Assembly: GCF_024323335.1 (NCBI RefSeq)
Contig: NC_066584.1
Coordinates: forward strand, 421,081,819-421,145,818
Direction of reading: 5' to 3'
Origin: Lathyrus oleraceus
Taxonomy: Eukaryota > Streptophyta > Magnoliopsida > Fabales > Fabaceae
Length of the DNA stretch: 64,000 nt
This document shows positions 21,469-32,380 of this stretch, one piece after another. Positions within the stretch are counted from its first letter, which is position 1. Every line of letters starts with the position of its first letter. The translations under genes and the position numbers were made by a program. Under the pieces are notes generated by a model that made no database searches, was not told where the DNA came from, and worked only from the letters and a program-made list of their open reading frames with translations.

Positions 21469-22920
21469 TTAGAAACAATCATCTAAAGCTCTGGACACAG
21501 GAAGATAAGTTGCACGAAGCCTCTTCACTTCCCTCTCATTGGCTGCCTCCATGTCTTCCTTCTCTTTGGCGAGTCGATCATACTTCCTCTTCCAAAACAT
21601 GGAAGACTGAGGAAGTAGAGAAGTCCATACATCATCAGGATCATCTATAACCTGGTGCTCAAGGAACTCTATTAAAGCATCCTTCTCTTCGATCTGCTGA
21701 AGCAACTCCTCTCGTTCACGGATCCAAGCACGTGAATGGTCTTCGTCTCTCAACTCCTCTACTCCTTGGTCAGGGAGGGTTGAAGGGCCAGCCACAACCA
21801 AAGGTGTAGGTCTTAGATACTCATAAGGCATAAGGTACTCGGAAGCTCTCCTCCTAACCCAAGAGGTATAGGGTTCCAAAGCTATATAGTTTTTCGGACC
21901 TAGCTCCTTTCTTCCCTTCCTATGGATCTTGCGCCAACCGCGGACCATCCTGCCCTTCAAGCCTTGGGGATCTTTACCCTCTTGAAAGAATACACCTTCT
22001 AACAAAATGTTATTAGTTTTATCCGCTAAGGGGGACCCAAGCTGACGACGTGCCAAAATAGGGTTGTAGTTAATGCCACCACATGTACCAAAAAGAGGCA
22101 CATTGGAGAATTCACCACAAGAGTCGATAATCTGCACACCATCATATACACGGTTGTACCAAAAGATATCATCATTAGTGAGAGACATAAGTCTCGTGGA
22201 CCACCATAGACATCCTTTGTTCTCCTTGAAGGCGACCGTCTGTGGCAAGTGCAAAATAAACCACTTGTACAACAGAGGCAAACAACACACAATGGTACCA
22301 CCACCCTTTGCATTCCTCATATGCAAAGAAAAGTAAGTGTCACCCAACAGAATCGGAACGGGATTAAGAGTAGAGAAAATCCTAATAGCGTTCACATCCA
22401 CAAACTTGTTGATGTTGGGGAATAACACTAGCCTATAGATGAGAAGTACAAATATGGCCTCAAAGGCGTCTTCACTCATGGCCTTCCCATACATAGTAGC
22501 TTGAGCAATGAGGAACTCAGAAGGGAGACCTTGAATTCCACCTTTAGTAGTCATATGAGCACCAACCAGAGATTCATCTATATGCAACATATCAGCTATC
22601 TCTTGAGAAGTAGGAATACTCTCTAAGCCACTGAACGACAACTGATCCAGAATAGGTATACCCACAAGGTAAGCGTACTCTTCAAGCGTGGGCAAAAGCT
22701 GAAAATCCAGAAATGTGAAGCAACGGTACAAGGGATCATAAAACTGCACCAATACGCTCATCAATCCTTCATCCACCTGAGTAGTCAAAAGAGGAAGAAG
22801 CTTCCCAAAACGAGCCTTGAAACCCAAAGGATCTAATACATAGGATGTCAAATTCCTTAGCTCTTTCAAGTCTGGTTGTCTGAAGTTGTACTTCTTTGTA
22901 TTTCTTCTTTGTCTTTCCAT
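21469..22920 (-). CDS. ORF1: Ogre ORF1 protein, intact in element B
   Basis: ORF1 upstream of gag is a hallmark of Ogre; its function is unknown. The frame continues upstream to 23031. I prefer the ATG at 22920 (MERQRRNTKKYNFRQPDL), giving about 483 residues, because the segment before it is not conserved in frame with element E. The N-terminal 300 residues (DPLGFKARFG, YDPLYRCFTF, LPTLEEYAYLVGIPI) resemble the plant-mobile-domain-like family of legume transposon proteins, possibly DUF7745. A basic stretch (KIHRKGRKELG) follows. The last 90 residues are charged and coiled-coil-like (REREELLQQIEEKDALIEFL; KRKYDRLAKEKEDM). It has no internal stop, although gag and pol of the same element have many. 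The family match is from memory. Confidence 0.8.
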   Translation of the reverse strand: MERQRRNTKKYNFRQPDLKELRNLTSYVLDPLGFKARFGKLLPLLTTQVDEGLMSVLVQFYDPLYRCFTFLDFQLLPTLEEYAYLVGIPILDQLSFSGLESIPTSQEIADMLHIDESLVGAHMTTKGGIQGLPSEFLIAQATMYGKAMSEDAFEAIFVLLIYRLVLFPNINKFVDVNAIRIFSTLNPVPILLGDTYFSLHMRNAKGGGTIVCCLPLLYKWFILHLPQTVAFKENKGCLWWSTRLMSLTNDDIFWYNRVYDGVQIIDSCGEFSNVPLFGTCGGINYNPILARRQLGSPLADKTNNILLEGVFFQEGKDPQGLKGRMVRGWRKIHRKGRKELGPKNYIALEPYTSWVRRRASEYLMPYEYLRPTPLVVAGPSTLPDQGVEELRDEDHSRAWIREREELLQQIEEKDALIEFLEHQVIDDPDDVWTSLLPQSSMFWKRKYDRLAKEKEDMEAANEREVKRLRATYLPVSRALDDCF

Positions 22921-23841
22921 GTCTGAAAATTTGCAAATAGACCTCTTAAGTTCCTTGAAAAATTTCTTATTGTTTTGATGATATGGATGCAAATGGGTGC
23001 ATGAATGCATGAATGCAACAATCACACTCAAGGATCAAGCAAAGTACACCAAACAAAGGTCATGGGATGGATCATATTATCCTTAATATCAATCATCCAT
23101 TTTGGTGGATTATGGTTTACACCTTATCAACACCCAAGTTCCATTGATATTAAAGATACATGAACGGATCAACCACGAATCAAGGGTTTGTTGCGAGTCA
23201 CGAGCATGGAGTCTCGGTTAAGAACCACCCAAAGGGAGTGTACTAGGGTTTAACCTGCCGAACATGTTCTACAAGAGGTTCCCATAGTCATCATCCCATC
23301 TTTCGGATATTATCGGAGAGACGACTACTCGTATTCCAAAAATATTCTCAAGAGAGACTCTTATGAGTGTAGTATCGTGCAACAATCGTATCAAATCTTA
23401 CACTTGAACGACTTTCGCACTACATCCTAAGAATAGGCCAAGATCGGCTTGGTAAACTAAGGTACTTGGCTTCTAAGGTCTATATTTGAAAGAGTAATGT
23501 CTAACCACAACTACTTGTGTGACATTATTGATCCCAACATGACCTCCACCAAGTGAATGGGCTTGTAAGTCAACTTGCTAAGGAATAACTCCACACAAGT
23601 CAACAAGACTATGCCATTCTCCTATCCTAAGTGCTCTCGAGTTCGGGTATATAACTCATCTCACAAAGATCACCAAGCATACAAGGAATTAATATTCAAG
23701 CAATTCAATCATTACATACAATACAGTAATCCCAAATTGCACAAAAATACGTCACAAAATAATATACACAACAATACAATAAAATATGAAAAGTAAGCAA
23801 AACCCACTAGGCAAATATCCCCATCAGAGTCGCCACTTTTC
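22921..23841 (-). other. 5' leader of element B with PBS
   Basis: Untranslated leader between the 5' LTR and ORF1. It is nearly identical to 63783-64000 of element E, as far as the window reaches. No gene is seen. Confidence 0.7.
23819..23835 (-). other. Primer binding site of element B
   Basis: On the minus strand TGGCGACTCTGATGGGG starts six bases after the LTR end. Ogre PBSs are known to match the 3' end of a tRNA-Arg, which ends in GTCGCCA in plants. The tRNA identity is from family knowledge. Confidence 0.8.
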
Positions 23842-26800
23842 TGTAGCGGGGTATTCGTTACCATTAGAGATATTAACTAAATCTAAGGTAAACCATACAA
23901 GTCGAGTCGCCACCGCACTTCTATTTATCCAAAGGAATGGATAGAAAGCGAACAAAAACCTAAAAGCTTTATCGAATCAAAAACTAGTAAAAATGTCAGA
24001 GATCGGGGTAAGGGGGTTGGTTATGCAATGGGAAGGTTTTAAGCACCCAAAACATCCTAGGTACTCCTAGGGAGCCCTTTTCATACTTGTTGTAAGGTTG
24101 GCATTTTGTGAAAATTTGTTTGTGCAAACATGATTGAAGGGATGAGAGGAGAATATACAAGTTATTTACATTTTGTGTTTGGATGGATAAACCCATTGCC
24201 TACGTGCCATCTTAAAAAAGATTAGGATCAAAACCTCGTAGTTCGGGGTAGAAATCTCAAAATGAGTTGGTGAATTGATTGGTCCAAAAGCCTTAAGGTC
24301 TTTTGTTATCCAAGGGAGAAAACTCAACCTAAAACCACAAATCCATCATGTGAGGATAACTTCAACATGCCAGTGAGGGGTTAACCCTATAATAAGCATG
24401 GAAGACTCATTGTCCATCACTAAGGATATAGGTGAGTATTACATCTACCTCAAGGATAACTCAAACCTAATAGCTAAAGGTTATGAAAAAGTTTTGATTA
24501 AGGAATTGCCCATTGAAACCACAAAAAAGGGTATTTGAATGAGTGGTATTTACCAATGAAAAGTATTTACAAAATATGGTCAAAGTTGACTTAGGATTCA
24601 ATTCAAAATAAGTATTATAAAAAGAAGGTTTGAAAATCAAAAGCCTAAGGCTTAGGTTTCTAATGTTTGAAAAGAAATGTTAAATGTTTGCACAAAAGTT
24701 TTTGGTTTGGGTTAGAGTGGAGGAAAGAAGAAGAATGGCTAAAGTCCTAATCATACAAGAGATGAGGGATAAGAAACAAGACCACAAATGGAGTTCCTCT
24801 CTTGAGATCATATTGATGATCCAAGTAGCTTCCATCCTTTGGAATATGCAAGCAAAATAAGTGCAACCTCAAGCAATCAACATAATCAAACAAGCTCTTA
24901 GAAGATCCCCAATGTCTCTTGTATCTTTCACTTTTGGATGGACATGGCAATGGTTCTTCAATTTGAGCTCACATAGGATCCCCTAGCACAAAAGCACACA
25001 TATTAAAGAATTCTATGAAGTAAATCAAGAATGGACAAGAGTGAGTTTAGAGGTTTGGTCCTTCTAATCCATCTTCAACATTAAGGTCCTTTCACTCTAA
25101 TTTGCATAGGGAATATCCTAGAAACTAAGTCCATTTGTCCATTTCTTTGTATTTGGTCCACAACAAACAAAACAAAACATAAGCACAATAATATATATAT
25201 ACAATTATGTGCTCAAGTGAGCAAAAGGCAAATTGCATTAGCATAAACATGTGCTCAAATGAGCAAAGGAAAAAGCAAGTGAATAATATGTACAAGAATA
25301 GTAAATTGCATAAATGTAAAGTGCAAGAAGTAAATGTTAATGGTTAATGGTTAGTGTTAATAGTTAGTGTGCCATAAGGCAAATTTAGCACTATGTTAAG
25401 CAATCGTAATTGGACTTATGTAGAAGTCACAACTATCTGAGGCCGGTCAATAATAATGTAGGCAACAACACAAGTTAGAGGTCTTGATTAGTGAATCAAA
25501 CTCCAACAACTTGCCATGCCAAAAAAGAAGATGAGAAATGATCTTGTATTGATTTAGGTTCTTTGCATGATTTAGGAAGCAATCTATCCTTAATGCAAAG
25601 CCATTCACTTGATCCATGATCAAGATGAATTAGATTTGAATCAAGGAAGATTAAACCTCCATGTATCAATGCTAACCACCAATATTTAACTCATTGATCA
25701 AAAAGAAAAAAGAGGAAGAAGAAGAAGAACATGAAGAATTAAAGTGCAGTAATGGAAATGGTATGTATTAATCAACAAGCATTGACCTAAGATAGAGAAG
25801 ATCAAGGTCAAACAATAGAAAACAGAAGCAAAGTGAGAATTAGAAGCTAAGAAACAAATAAAATATTTTTGGCATTTTTTAATATTAAAATAAAACTTGA
25901 ATTAAAATAATAAAGAAAGGTCAAACTTCAAACTCACTTCAAAACAACTTTGAAAAGTCCAAGTGAATTATCCCAAGTTCAACAAGGTCAAACAAAGTTT
26001 GACAAAAAATTTCAGCATTTTTAAAAAGTCAGAAACTATTTTAAATCAATTAAAAATGCATAAAAATAACCTAATTGAACTAAAATCTCAAATAAATTGA
26101 TGAGAATATTTTTCATAGATCTATCATCATTCAAAGAGGTTAGAAATATATTTTTGTATTTTTTGAATATCAAAAACTATTTTAAATGAATTAAAAATAA
26201 CCAGAAAAGAGAAAATTACTAAAAAAATCAAATGATAAAATAAAAAATATTAAAAATAATTTTTAGAAAGTAGAAATTAAAAGGAGAAGAATGAAATTGG
26301 CCCCATAATTTTTGGACCAATAATGAGAGAGATATGAATTTTTAAAGTGAAATCGAATTAAAAGAAATAAAAGAAATTAAAATCAGAAATTAGAAAATAG
26401 GAAAAAGCGTGAGCCATTGGATCTGAGCTTATTAATTGAGCTGGCAAATCATGAGGCCCAAACGTGCGGGCCTACCATGTTCCTTGGTCAATGCATCACA
26501 TGTAGCATTATTATAAGTCATAACATGGCACGGTTGAGATTGCATCTGGAAAACACAATGGACGCTCCTGATTGAATTTGGAGACCAGACGGTGGCCAGC
26601 GCTACCGTCTTCCCCGACCAAACTCCGGCCACATCAAAAATTGCAGAAATTAAAATGGCAACCAAAATGCACGATCCATGCATCATTCGAGAGCTAGGGT
26701 GATGTACATCACCCCTGTACCACTCAATTCCATTCTAGATCTCTAGATTAAGAGAAATCAGAAGTGGAAATTCTGTGGTGTTCATATGAACTTCATGATT

Positions 26801-28683
26801 TTCAAAAATTGAAAGCATAGCAATGTTGCCTCTATGCAGAGGACTTCAGATCACACAATAAAAAAGCAAATAGAGCACTATACAAGCTGGTTCGAAGCAA
26901 ATAACAGTTGAAGTAAACCTTTGAATTGCAAGGCTTTAAGTCAAGATCTTTGGATGCTTTTGCTTACAGTAGGCACTATGTATCAGGAAGAGAAGGTTTA
27001 GGAACTTTGAGATCTGAAGATTGATCAATGAAATCAAAATTCAGATCTGAAAAATTTAGAGAAAAATGGATTACTTCCTTTAGTGATGGGTAGGACTTCA
27101 ATTCAGCAGCTATTGGGGCGCCTTTAGGTTGCTAAAATGAGAGGCCAAGGCATTGTATTTTTAGGAGAAGCAATGATGAATGCATGAACCAAAGCTTGCA
27201 TGAATGGAAAGGGCCTCCATGCATGGGCCTGCACAGGCGCATGAAGGGCCCAATTCCAATTGGAAATGAAAGCCAATGCATGATGTAAGTAGAATGGATG
27301 TGCAGATTGGACTGTATTAGCTCATGCATGGCAATTAAAATGATTTTCCAAAAATGCACTATTACATTGAAGTCTTCGAAAATGCCATGTCCAAACTTGA
27401 AATACAGCCTTGTGAGTAATGGTTGGAAAGCTTATTGCATAAGGAACAAATGTTATGTTTATCAAAACTCCATTTGGGCCTTGTAAATTAATGAAAATTG
27501 AACTTGAAGTGTAGGGTGCAAAACATGCATATGTGAAATTTTCAAAATTGGCCAAAGTTCAAGCCCATATGTCTCAATGATGAAAGCTCCAAATCACAAA
27601 ACCTTCAACGTAAACGTTGTAGATCGTTTCAAGGCACTCATTTTGGACATAAATGTTGCATCATTTGGAGTTTTTATGAAGAAGTTCTGGGTACTTGAAG
27701 TTGGACTTTTTCACATTTCAATGCATTTGGTCCAAAGTGACCTATAATGTTTTGCATTATCACATGTATTTCTTTTGCGATTTTGGAATTTTTATCAACA
27801 TAACAATTTACTTATACATCTTAAGCTTTCCAATGCATTTTATCCCACCTCAAAATCATGAAAAATGAAGGAATTATGTCCTTGGGAAGTTGATCCAAAA
27901 TTAGGGTTTCAGTCAAAATGACCTATAATGTATTGGAATGGATGATGACCTTCCAAGCTTAAAATTAATTTTTAATGAACATGAAAGTTGTTCATATGGT
28001 TCTTAAGAACATTTTTTCTCTTGGGGTCATCTCCATTTTACCAACACATAAAACGTTAGGTCTCAGTGTAATTCAAAATAGTTAGATGAATTGACTGATC
28101 AACTTCTCAAGTCCAAACTTCATATCTTGATGAATTGATGATTGAGGGCACTAAAATAAGTTCAAATATGAGTTAAATGATGAATTAAAGAACTTCCCTT
28201 GATTGTATTTTACCATGGGTTAAGGTTGCTTCATGAGCAAGGCACAATTGATGAACAAATGAATTAGGGTTTCCTTGGTTAACAAACCTCAAACCCTTTG
28301 ATTTGCTTTGATCAAAAATGATGAATTGAGATACTTGGGAGGCATATTTGATGGATGATAGATTTGGGAACCATATCCATGCTTGCCTTCATCTTCCCTT
28401 GGCCATATCAATGCACATAGGGTCTCCTGGAAGCTTTAGACCTTGTGACTGCTCAATCTACAAACAAGAGACGTTAGTGACATATTTTTGTGCTTTTATT
28501 TAGTGAATAAAAATGAGAAAAGAAATGATATACAATTCAAGCATGCTTGGTGATCTCAAACCAACTCACAAGAGGTCCCATCCAAAGGCAAAGGGAACCA
28601 AGATGCTTATGATCCTTGAGGCAATGCCAATGCAAATGTTATGATGCCATAAGGGATCTTAGGGTCAAAATTGGGGTCTTACA
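23842..28683 (-). repeat. 5' LTR of element B, 4.84 kb
   Basis: On the minus strand it runs from TGTAAGACCCCAATTTTGAC to GAATACCCCGCTACA. It matches the solo LTR at 52017-56884 over its whole length. It holds one structured module (24200-24241), the TACT-loop hairpin (24056-24071) and the conserved 50-base block (25393-25442). Where the solo LTR has a TATA box, this copy has the weaker TAAAAATAC (near 27155). No gene is seen. Confidence 0.92.
24200..24241 (-). other. Structured module in Ogre LTR B
   Basis: Outer stem CTACG (24200-24204) with CGTAG (24237-24241); inner hairpin ATCTT (24209-24213), loop AAAA, AAGAT (24218-24222). It lies 358 bases from the LTR 3' end, the same distance as in the solo LTR. 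Confidence 0.7.
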
Positions 28684-28778
28684 CATGCACATCATTCAAA
28701 CGTCAAAAACCAATTCTCATACCATCTTTCTTCCACCGATGATATCTCACATGAGCTAATCATTAGAAAATCATGGAA

Positions 28779-29040
28779 GAAATCAAGCAAAAGAATGTCA
28801 CCTACAAGGAAAGCTTGGACCGATTGTAAGGGAAGATGGAGCAATTTTAAGGGAATATGGATATACTTCTGGAGCTCTTTCGCACGCAGAAAGACAATGT
28901 TATAATTGCTATTGGGACTCCAACTAAAACTGAAGATGTTACTCAGCTAATCGTCAACCAGTTAGGCTCTATTCGAAGACCTGGTGGACATGTTGCAATC
29001 TATTCTTGGGGGATGAGTCATTACGCCCTGGGCGGAACGT
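28779..29040 (+). pseudogene. Gag N-terminal fragment, plus strand
   Basis: The plus frame gives a Tat/Ogre Gag N-terminus (MEEIKQKNVTYKESLD) with two stops, then NMDILLELFRTQKDN and a GGHVAIYSWGMSH segment. The fragment ends abruptly at about 29040, where minus-strand protease sequence begins. The match is to the general style of legume Tat Gag N-termini known to me, not to a copy in this window. Confidence 0.55.
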
Positions 29041-29265
29041 AAGACTTAGATATGCACAAATAAACAAAGGAAATTACTCTTCAAGAAGAATGACTTGGAT
29101 AATCTCTTCAGAAGACCGATTGCAGAGAACTTCACCCGGGACCCTTGGATGCACCTAGTTGTCAATGTCGCAATCACTATCCCCATCTTCTTCGTTGATC
29201 GCAGAGATCTGGCCATACTGAATGATGCCAGCACTGGAGAAAGTAATCGGCCCCTAACGATTCTG
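29041..29265 (-). pseudogene. Protease C-terminal fragment with conserved splice donor
   Basis: The minus frame matches the C-terminus of element A pro: FSSAGIIQYGQI against FTSAGLMNHGDV, DSDCDID against DRDCDLD, PGEVL against PGEVI. A Trp codon has become TAG. The reading ends at TAA (29074-29076), overlapping the donor GA/GTAATT exactly as in element A. All gag and most of pro are missing between this piece and the leader of element C. Confidence 0.75.
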
Positions 29266-30253
29266 AGACGTTGAAGTTGTAGAAGTCAATGTTGGCTGAT
29301 ACCCAATCGCAAACATGTCTTTTTCTGCCAATATCCATCTTAGGAGAACCAGAAAACCCCGACTAGAATCAAGAAGAAGATATAAACCCCTAGTGGATAA
29401 ACATGTGTTAAATGATATGAATGCAAAATGATGTGATGCAATGCAGTGACATGGGAATCAGGATTATTGTATCTGCTTGAACAATTGTCAGGTTGCACTG
29501 TCTGAAGAGAAAACCACTGAGGAACATATAAGAGATCAAAGCTCTGCTCCAACAAAAATACTAGAAAATCGGGTTGGTTGAAGGTTAAGGTTTCCTGAAT
29601 TTAGCCCGCCCCTCACTAGTAGGTTCTAAGAACAGAAGTTTGTCAGCTTCTAGCCCTTCAGTCGAGAATACTACGTTTACCACTGAAGGTTTGGTATTAT
29701 TACGAGATGAAAGAGCTCTACTGACTCCCCTCAAAAGGACATCCTAAAAGTAAGTTCCCAGCCTTGGGTCCTCAGATTGAGCAGCGAGAATGCGCCCACC
29801 AGAGATAACATAATCACGTCTCGGAGGAGTGCCTCAACTGAGTCCCCAGGAAATGGTCACCAGAGTCGACGATTTCTAAAGGAACATCCTATCGTTACGG
29901 AACACCCGTAGAACGGAATATATCTAAAAGAAACCTCGTCTGGGTGTGGGTCTCATGAACGACTTAACGTAGCAACATGCTACGCAAGCCTCATGACTAT
30001 CCATTCTAAAACCTGTGTGTACGCTCAAGCCTGGGTAGTGGGCTTATCTCTCATAGAACAACCCACCCCAACAAATATCCAACCCAACAGATCTAGCAGA
30101 TACAACAATCATATGTACACAATGCAATAAGATAAAGCAGATAAATGTTGAAAGTAAATAACTGTACAAAAGAAAAAACACCCAACAAATAAGAAACTCA
30201 AAAAAGCTAGGAGGGACTCGCATAGGGAAACTGGGTCCCTCGCAGAGTCGCCA
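29266..30253 (-). other. 5' leader and PBS of element C
   Basis: Untranslated leader running leftward from the LTR of element C. The PBS is at 30236-30253: minus-strand TGGCGACTCTGCGAGGGA, two bases after the LTR end. No gene is seen in the rest; small ORFs here are chance. Confidence 0.7.
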
Positions 30254-30548
30254 GCTGTCGCAACATGCGAAAAAAAAAAAAACCGACGAGGAAAGACAGA
30301 AGAGTCGCCACTGTTCATTATTTATCCCAAAGGAGGGAAAGGAAACGATCGAAGAAAAACCTGAAGAGAGGAAAAGACAAGGTCTCGCAACCAAATCTAG
30401 AGTTCGGGAGTCGATTATGCGAATGGAAGGTATTAGCACCCCTACGCATCCGTAGTACTCTATGGGATCCACTCTTGTTGTTCTAGTCTAAAGGGTGTAG
30501 GTATATCTAAAGTACTATCTGCTAAAAGAAATGTCAAAAGAAAATGAC

Positions 30549-30921
30549 TCGCAAAGATGTCGCATCCACTGCCTACGTATCTCACCTGAATATGAGAATC
30601 AGAGTCTTCGTAGCTCAGCTACCTATGGGCGAAAGAGAAGTGTGCTCGATAAGACATCGCATCTTATGCCTACGTATCTCATCTGGAATGAGAATCAGAG
30701 CAAAACGTAGTTCAGCTAACTACCGGAACAAGGGTCTCGATTGCAACTAGGGCAAGAGAAAGGAAAGGTCTCGATCGCAACGAGGGCGAGAGAAAAGAAT
30801 CGCAGCAAGGGCGAAAGCAAGCAAGGATTAGTTGTTAGTCGTCAGTCAAACTCGGCAAGACATCGCATCTCGTGCCTACGTATCTCATCTGAACATGAGA
30901 ATCAGAGTTGTCGTAGTTCGG
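30549..30921 (-). repeat. Three structured modules in LTR C
   Basis: Outer stems: 30573-30577 with 30609-30613, 30670-30675 with 30705-30710 (CTACGT/ACGTAG), 30876-30880 with 30912-30916. Inner stems: TCTCA/TGAGA, then TCTCAT/ATGAGA twice, with loops of 5-8 bases. Following hairpins keep a GCGAT-type loop with stems TAAGAT/GTCTTA and GAGAT/GTCTT, read on the minus strand. All three keep CTGAT. Confidence 0.75.
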
Positions 30922-31318
30922 CCAACTAGGGGTTAAGGATTGCCATCTGAACATGGACTTATAAAAGAGGACACCAGCTGTGTCAAAGGAAAGAGGGCAA
31001 TGTGTTCAACGTCCTAGCAATAGGTGTCGCAGCTCGCTGAATCGAGTCTTAGGCAGTTACCTCTTTGCAATAGAACGGACTGACATGCCACAAGTTCGGA
31101 GATGCACGGAAAGTCTAAAAGTGGGGGAGCTCTGCCCTAGAGTTGTCATGCAATGTGGACCTATGTGTTAGGATTTACAGAGGGGAACATCTACGTAATG
31201 TTAGCATGCAAAGAATAAGGTAATTTTCCCTATTTTATCATACAAAGGGTCCTACCTAATAGGTGCTACCTAAACGGAACAAGAGTCGACGGATGGAGCA
31301 AGTAGGGGAGCCACGGAT

Positions 31319-31395
31319 AAGGGTAGATGGCGATGCCTGAGGCAATGGACTTACAGGTAGATGGCGATGCCTGAGGCGATCCACTTACAAGAGGA
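31319..31395 (+). repeat. Short direct repeat in LTR C
   Basis: GGTAGATGGCGATGCCTGAGG occurs twice, about 36 bases apart. Confidence 0.6.
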
Positions 31396-32020
31396 TGGAT
31401 GAATACGTGCTGGTTCTGTTAAGTTTTGTAAATGATTACTCGACGTTGGATCGAGCTTTTGATCTTGTTTTGAAATGATTATCGGATATTCGTTTTAATT
31501 CTTGTATTAACAAATGAATAAAGAATGAAAGAATAAATATTATACACTTAATGGGATAGGGGTACATTTGTTATGAATGGGGATGGTTCATGGCAATCAA
31601 ACAATAAGAATATATGCCTCAATCATCATACAAGTAGGCAACAGTTATTAATTAAATCAGATAAGTAAATAGGTATATAATCCAATCAAAGAATCAAAGA
31701 ATGAAATAAGGGAGCATTAAACAAGGCATGGGAAGTATGAACATGTTAAACAATCAAGCAATAGAAAGCATGGATGAAAAAAACAAGTATAACAGATAAC
31801 AGATGAATCAGAAAGATGAAAAGATGCATAAAAAGGGTCAACTGAAATAATTAAATCAAGAAATTAGGTAAGATCAAATAAAATCAAGATAAAAGGCCTT
31901 TAATACATGGCATATGAGATGAACAAGGGAGGATCAAAATATCTCTTCAATTGCCATAAGCAATCCCTCAGTCAAACATCGATCATAAAGAAGTCAACTG
32001 AAAATTCGAGTCAACTTAAT

Positions 32021-32380
32021 AAATAGCAAATTAATCAAGAAAATCATGTAAAATTAAACTAAGTAAGGTGGGGTCAGGAGATCATCATCCCCCAAAAAGA
32101 TTTTAAAAATAATGAAAATTAGTACATGAATTAATTGAAATAAAACAAAGGTCAAACCAAAAGTCAACCAACCAAACTGGGTTAGAAATAAACCAAGAAT
32201 AAATAGCAAATTAATCAAGAAAATTATGAAAAATTAAACTAAATAAGGTGGGGTCAGGATATCATCATCCCCCAAAAATATTTTAAAAATAATGAAAATT
32301 GGTACATGAATTAATAAAAATAAAACAAAGGTCAAACCAAAAGTCAACCAACCAAACTAGGTTAAAAATAAATCAATAAT
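32021..32380 (+). repeat. 180-base tandem duplication in LTR C
   Basis: 32021-32200 and 32201-32380 align base for base with few mismatches (both start AAATAGCAAATTAATCAAGA and hold GGTGGGGTCAGG). Confidence 0.9.

Larger units (their letters stand above)
15137..28683 (-). mobile_element. Element B: Ogre retrotransposon, 3' part removed by insertion of A
   Basis: Reading leftward from 28683: 4.84 kb 5' LTR, PBS, leader, ORF1, gag, protease, RT, RNase H domains, then integrase cut at 15137. The rest of the integrase and the 3' LTR should lie left of element A, outside the window. Many stops in gag and pol show that B is much older than A. It is the same subfamily as element E. Confidence 0.9.

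Noticed and set aside
23819..23835. tRNA gene fragment
   Set aside because: The tRNA-like string is a primer binding site next to an LTR end; no cloverleaf surrounds it.
28857..29042. Independent small gene on the plus strand
   Set aside because: It continues an upstream Gag N-terminus reading interrupted by stops, so it is a gag remnant.
30265..31171. Small plus-strand ORFs in LTR C
   Set aside because: They run through the structured modules and repeat blocks of the LTR; no protein family is recognisable.
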